Below are positions 62,192 to 64,000 of a stretch of DNA of 64,000 nucleotides, piece after piece. The position numbers were made by a program, and so were the translations under genes. Origin of the DNA: Salegentibacter flavus (lineage in GTDB: Bacteria > Bacteroidota > Bacteroidia > Flavobacteriales > Flavobacteriaceae); the NCBI RefSeq assembly GCF_900115145.1, contig NZ_FOVL01000003.1:124001-188000 (forward strand), in the 5' to 3' direction. The notes under the pieces are model-generated. The model did not search any database. It was not told where the DNA came from and saw nothing but the letters and a program-made list of their open reading frames with translations. Numbering within the stretch: position 1 is the stretch's first letter; each line of letters starts with the position of its first letter.

Positions 62192-63157
62192 TTAATTGAT
62201 GCCTAAAGCCTTGGAATGACTTATCGCGCGTTCGCTATCCTTGAAATAACAGGTAGAAACGTGTAGACTTTCAAGGTTCTTAAGGACCTCTACCACCTTA
62301 TTCTTTTTTCGGGACGTAGTTTGCCGGATATAAACCGCTCTGATATTTTCAGGGAATATCTTGCAGATCCTTTCATAGATATCGGGATCTTTTTGAGAAT
62401 CATCCCCCAGCAATACATATTTCAAATTAGGATAAAATGAAATGATATCCTTTACCTTTTCGAACTTATGATCGTGAGAGCCACGTCCTGTTAGGAGAAA
62501 ATCTGAAATTCCGGTTTTAATTTTTTTCAATTTAATTACCGCTTTAGGCAATTGGTGCATGACCGCAAATTCGTGGATAAACCCGTATAAGTTCCATTCG
62601 CTGCTGGAAACGTAGAAGAACGAGTTTGAAGCTTGTGCCTCATCCTGCCCTGCGAGACTTAAATACTGGTAGTGTTCAACGACATCATCAAATATCTTTC
62701 GCTTATTGATATTTCTAAGCAGCAGGACATAAAGCTTTTTAAAGAAATTATTGGAATGAGAAATTAGAAAGGTATCATCAATATCGGTTATAATAGCGAG
62801 TTTACTTTCATAAGGTTTTAAAATCTCCCCGGTTTCAACTATCCCATACCCACTAAATTCAGCACTAACTTCATAAGTATGCCAGCCACTATCCAGCTTT
62901 TCATTAAATGGTAGGTTAAACCTAAAATATCCATCATCCAGGGTCTTGGTGACTACTTCTTTGTTTTTAAATTTTAGCCTGATCTGTATATTTTTAAGCG
63001 GCTTTATACGAAACATCTGGAAAACCGAAACCGCATGTCTTAACCCACGGCGATCCATCCGGTAACGATCGGGGGCCAGAGATTTAAATAAGTGCCCGAA
63101 AACCACGAGCTCCTGCTCATTAACATAACCACGATAGAGTTTAAGATCAAGCTTCAA
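62192..63157 (-). CDS. App1-type (DUF2183) phosphatase domain protein
   Basis: This 321-residue protein has AIITDIDDTFLISHSNNFFK near residue 115, the HAD-type DxDxT motif. FYVSSSEWNLYGFIHEFA follows, typical of the App1 phosphatidate phosphatase catalytic domain (yeast App1p). VLLGDDSQKDPDIYERICK carries the third HAD motif. The N-terminal about 100 residues may be an Ig-like domain. Lipid phosphatase activity is inferred; the divergent lipid kinase gene makes a phospholipid role attractive. Confidence 0.82.
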   Translation of the reverse strand: MKLDLKLYRGYVNEQELVVFGHLFKSLAPDRYRMDRRGLRHAVSVFQMFRIKPLKNIQIRLKFKNKEVVTKTLDDGYFRFNLPFNEKLDSGWHTYEVSAEFSGYGIVETGEILKPYESKLAIITDIDDTFLISHSNNFFKKLYVLLLRNINKRKIFDDVVEHYQYLSLAGQDEAQASNSFFYVSSSEWNLYGFIHEFAVMHQLPKAVIKLKKIKTGISDFLLTGRGSHDHKFEKVKDIISFYPNLKYVLLGDDSQKDPDIYERICKIFPENIRAVYIRQTTSRKKNKVVEVLKNLESLHVSTCYFKDSERAISHSKALGIN

Positions 63158-63175
63158 AATTTTAGTCTTTTATAA

Positions 63176-63195
63176 AATTTGGTTTCAACCAAATT
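63176..63195. promoter_or_regulatory. 20-bp palindrome between App1-type and lipid kinase genes
   Basis: AATTTGGTTTCAACCAAATT has perfect 9-bp arms around a TC centre. It lies within the 67-bp gap between divergent genes, 29 bp before the lipid kinase ATG and 18 bp before the App1-type start. It is well placed to control both. Confidence 0.55.
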
Positions 63196-63224
63196 AGTTA
63201 ATTTTAAATTTATTAATCAGAGGT

Positions 63225-64000
63225 ATGGAAGAAAATAAGCCGATCCTATTTATAGTTAATCCTATAGCCGGGAATCTAAATAAAGATCAACTTATAATTC
63301 AAGTTAAAAAAAACATTGCAAAGACAGGTTCAGAATGTGAATTATATAAAACTTGTGGAGATGAAGATGCTGCTAAAATAAGTTCCCTAATATCAAAAAT
63401 AACTCCATCCCGGATAATTGTTGCCGGTGGAGACGGTACGATAAAAATGACAGCAGAAATTCTAGCCGATTTTGATCTTCCCCTGGGAATAATTCCCGCA
63501 GGGTCTGCCAATGGCCTGGCCTTTAACCTGGGACTTACCATTTTACCTCTTTCCCGTCAGATCGAAATTGCGCTTGGAAATCACTTCAAACAGATAGATA
63601 TACTTGATATAAACGGGGAATACTGTCTGCATCTAAGTGATTTTGGGGTTAATGCTGAATTAATTAAAAATTACCATTTCTCCAACATACGTGGCAAATT
63701 TGGGTATTTATTACATTCTATCCCTACGCTAATTCGAAGTAAATATCCATTCGAATTTGAAATAAATACCGAAAATGCCTGTTTTAAGAAAAAAGGAATT
63801 TTACTCGCTTTTGCTAACTTCGGAAAATACGGCACCGGTGCCAATATTAATCCGCATGGGAAGCCCGATGATGGTGTTTTTGAAATAATTATTTTTAAGG
63901 AGTTCGATATTCTCGAAATTTTTAAAACCCTCAGAAATGAAGATGACCTCGATCCCGAATTTGCCGAGATTATTCAGGCTACCCATGCAAAGGTGAGATG
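63225..64000 (+). CDS. diacylglycerol kinase-type lipid kinase (3' truncated)
   Basis: The frame is open from ATG 63225 to the window end (258 codons visible). It begins MEENKPILFIVNPIAGNLNK and contains RIIVAGGDGTIKMTAEILAD and LGIIPAGSANGLAFNLGL. These are the nucleotide-binding motifs of the diacylglycerol kinase catalytic domain (YegS/DgkB type, PF00781). It would phosphorylate a lipid such as diacylglycerol; the exact substrate is unknown. About 30-50 residues are probably missing, judging by the usual family length. Confidence 0.88.
   Translation, partial: MEENKPILFIVNPIAGNLNKDQLIIQVKKNIAKTGSECELYKTCGDEDAAKISSLISKITPSRIIVAGGDGTIKMTAEILADFDLPLGIIPAGSANGLAFNLGLTILPLSRQIEIALGNHFKQIDILDINGEYCLHLSDFGVNAELIKNYHFSNIRGKFGYLLHSIPTLIRSKYPFEFEINTENACFKKKGILLAFANFGKYGTGANINPHGKPDDGVFEIIIFKEFDILEIFKTLRNEDDLDPEFAEIIQATHAKVR

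Noticed and set aside
1-64000. Defence system, prophage, integrative element or secondary-metabolite cluster
   Set aside because: All genes are core metabolic, envelope or regulatory types; I saw no integrase, transposase, phage, toxin-antitoxin or NRPS/PKS genes.

Overview
The window reads as ordinary core chromosome of a marine-type member of the Flavobacteriaceae (Bacteroidota), in the range of Gramella/Christiangramia, Salegentibacter or Zunongwangia. Supporting signs are AT-rich DNA, Bacteroidota promoters of the TTTG / TAnnTTTG type, many lipoproteins with acidic residues after the lipobox Cys, type-B L31, DUF4252 and DUF4199 proteins, a 950-residue CarB, and a BtuB plus beta-propeller cobalamin uptake locus. 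I found no rRNA, tRNA, insertion sequence, prophage or CRISPR array. Both ends of the window cut a gene.

Layout. 1-5.7 kb: end of a CarboxypepD-reg-like protein, SRPBCC protein, TrmH, a sirtuin, PurB, and a leftward DUF4252 operon with an anti-sigma-like first gene but no sigma factor. 5.9-7.4 kb: surface S41 peptidase lipoprotein. 7.4-13.6 kb: cobalamin uptake locus. A B12 riboswitch drives btuB and a BtuG-like propeller lipoprotein leftward; btuF-btuC-btuD run rightward from the other side. 13.7-18.2 kb: RmuC, serine hydrolase, thioesterase, SBF-like transporter, DUF423. 18.4-22.1 kb: CarB and L34 leftward, then a small membrane protein. 22.3-29.9 kb: a thioredoxin-fold protein lacking CxxC, cardiolipin synthase, lytic transglycosylase, alpha/beta hydrolase, small GNAT, MtaB, GlmU-like protein, L31. 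30-35 kb: DUF4199, GT2, phosphosugar mutase, MsbA-type exporter. 35.4-37 kb: ECF sigma factor, membrane anti-sigma-like protein and secreted partner. 37-44 kb: Ycf48-like lipoprotein, RsmB-type methyltransferase, lamin-tail lipoprotein, PurL. 44.3-52.5 kb: fatty-acid catabolism: acyl-CoA ligase, then marR-fadN-fadA-fadE in the same gene order as the Bacillus subtilis fadN-fadA-fadE operon. 52.9-60 kb: GH15 and a fused trehalose-6-P synthase/phosphatase divergently arranged, followed by small stress-type proteins (YtxH, one-TM protein, PRC-barrel) and an M28 peptidase. 60-64 kb: Tex, App1-type phosphatase and a truncated lipid kinase.

How it works together. The B12 genes form one importer from outer membrane (BtuB with BtuG-like lid) through periplasm (BtuF) to inner membrane (BtuCD). 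The fad block activates long-chain fatty acids and carries out a full beta-oxidation cycle, probably under the MarR protein, whose own promoter holds an 18-bp palindrome. The trehalose genes and their neighbours suggest an osmotic or desiccation stress segment.

I did not find a clear undescribed multi-gene system. The items most worth a second look are regulatory: the MarR palindrome, two intra-operon hairpins in the fad operon, a 20-bp perfect palindrome near the orphan DUF4252 operon, another between the App1 and lipid-kinase genes, and repeated elements upstream of the ECF sigma gene. There are also two enzyme-fold proteins with changed active-site residues and one small ORF not previously obvious.
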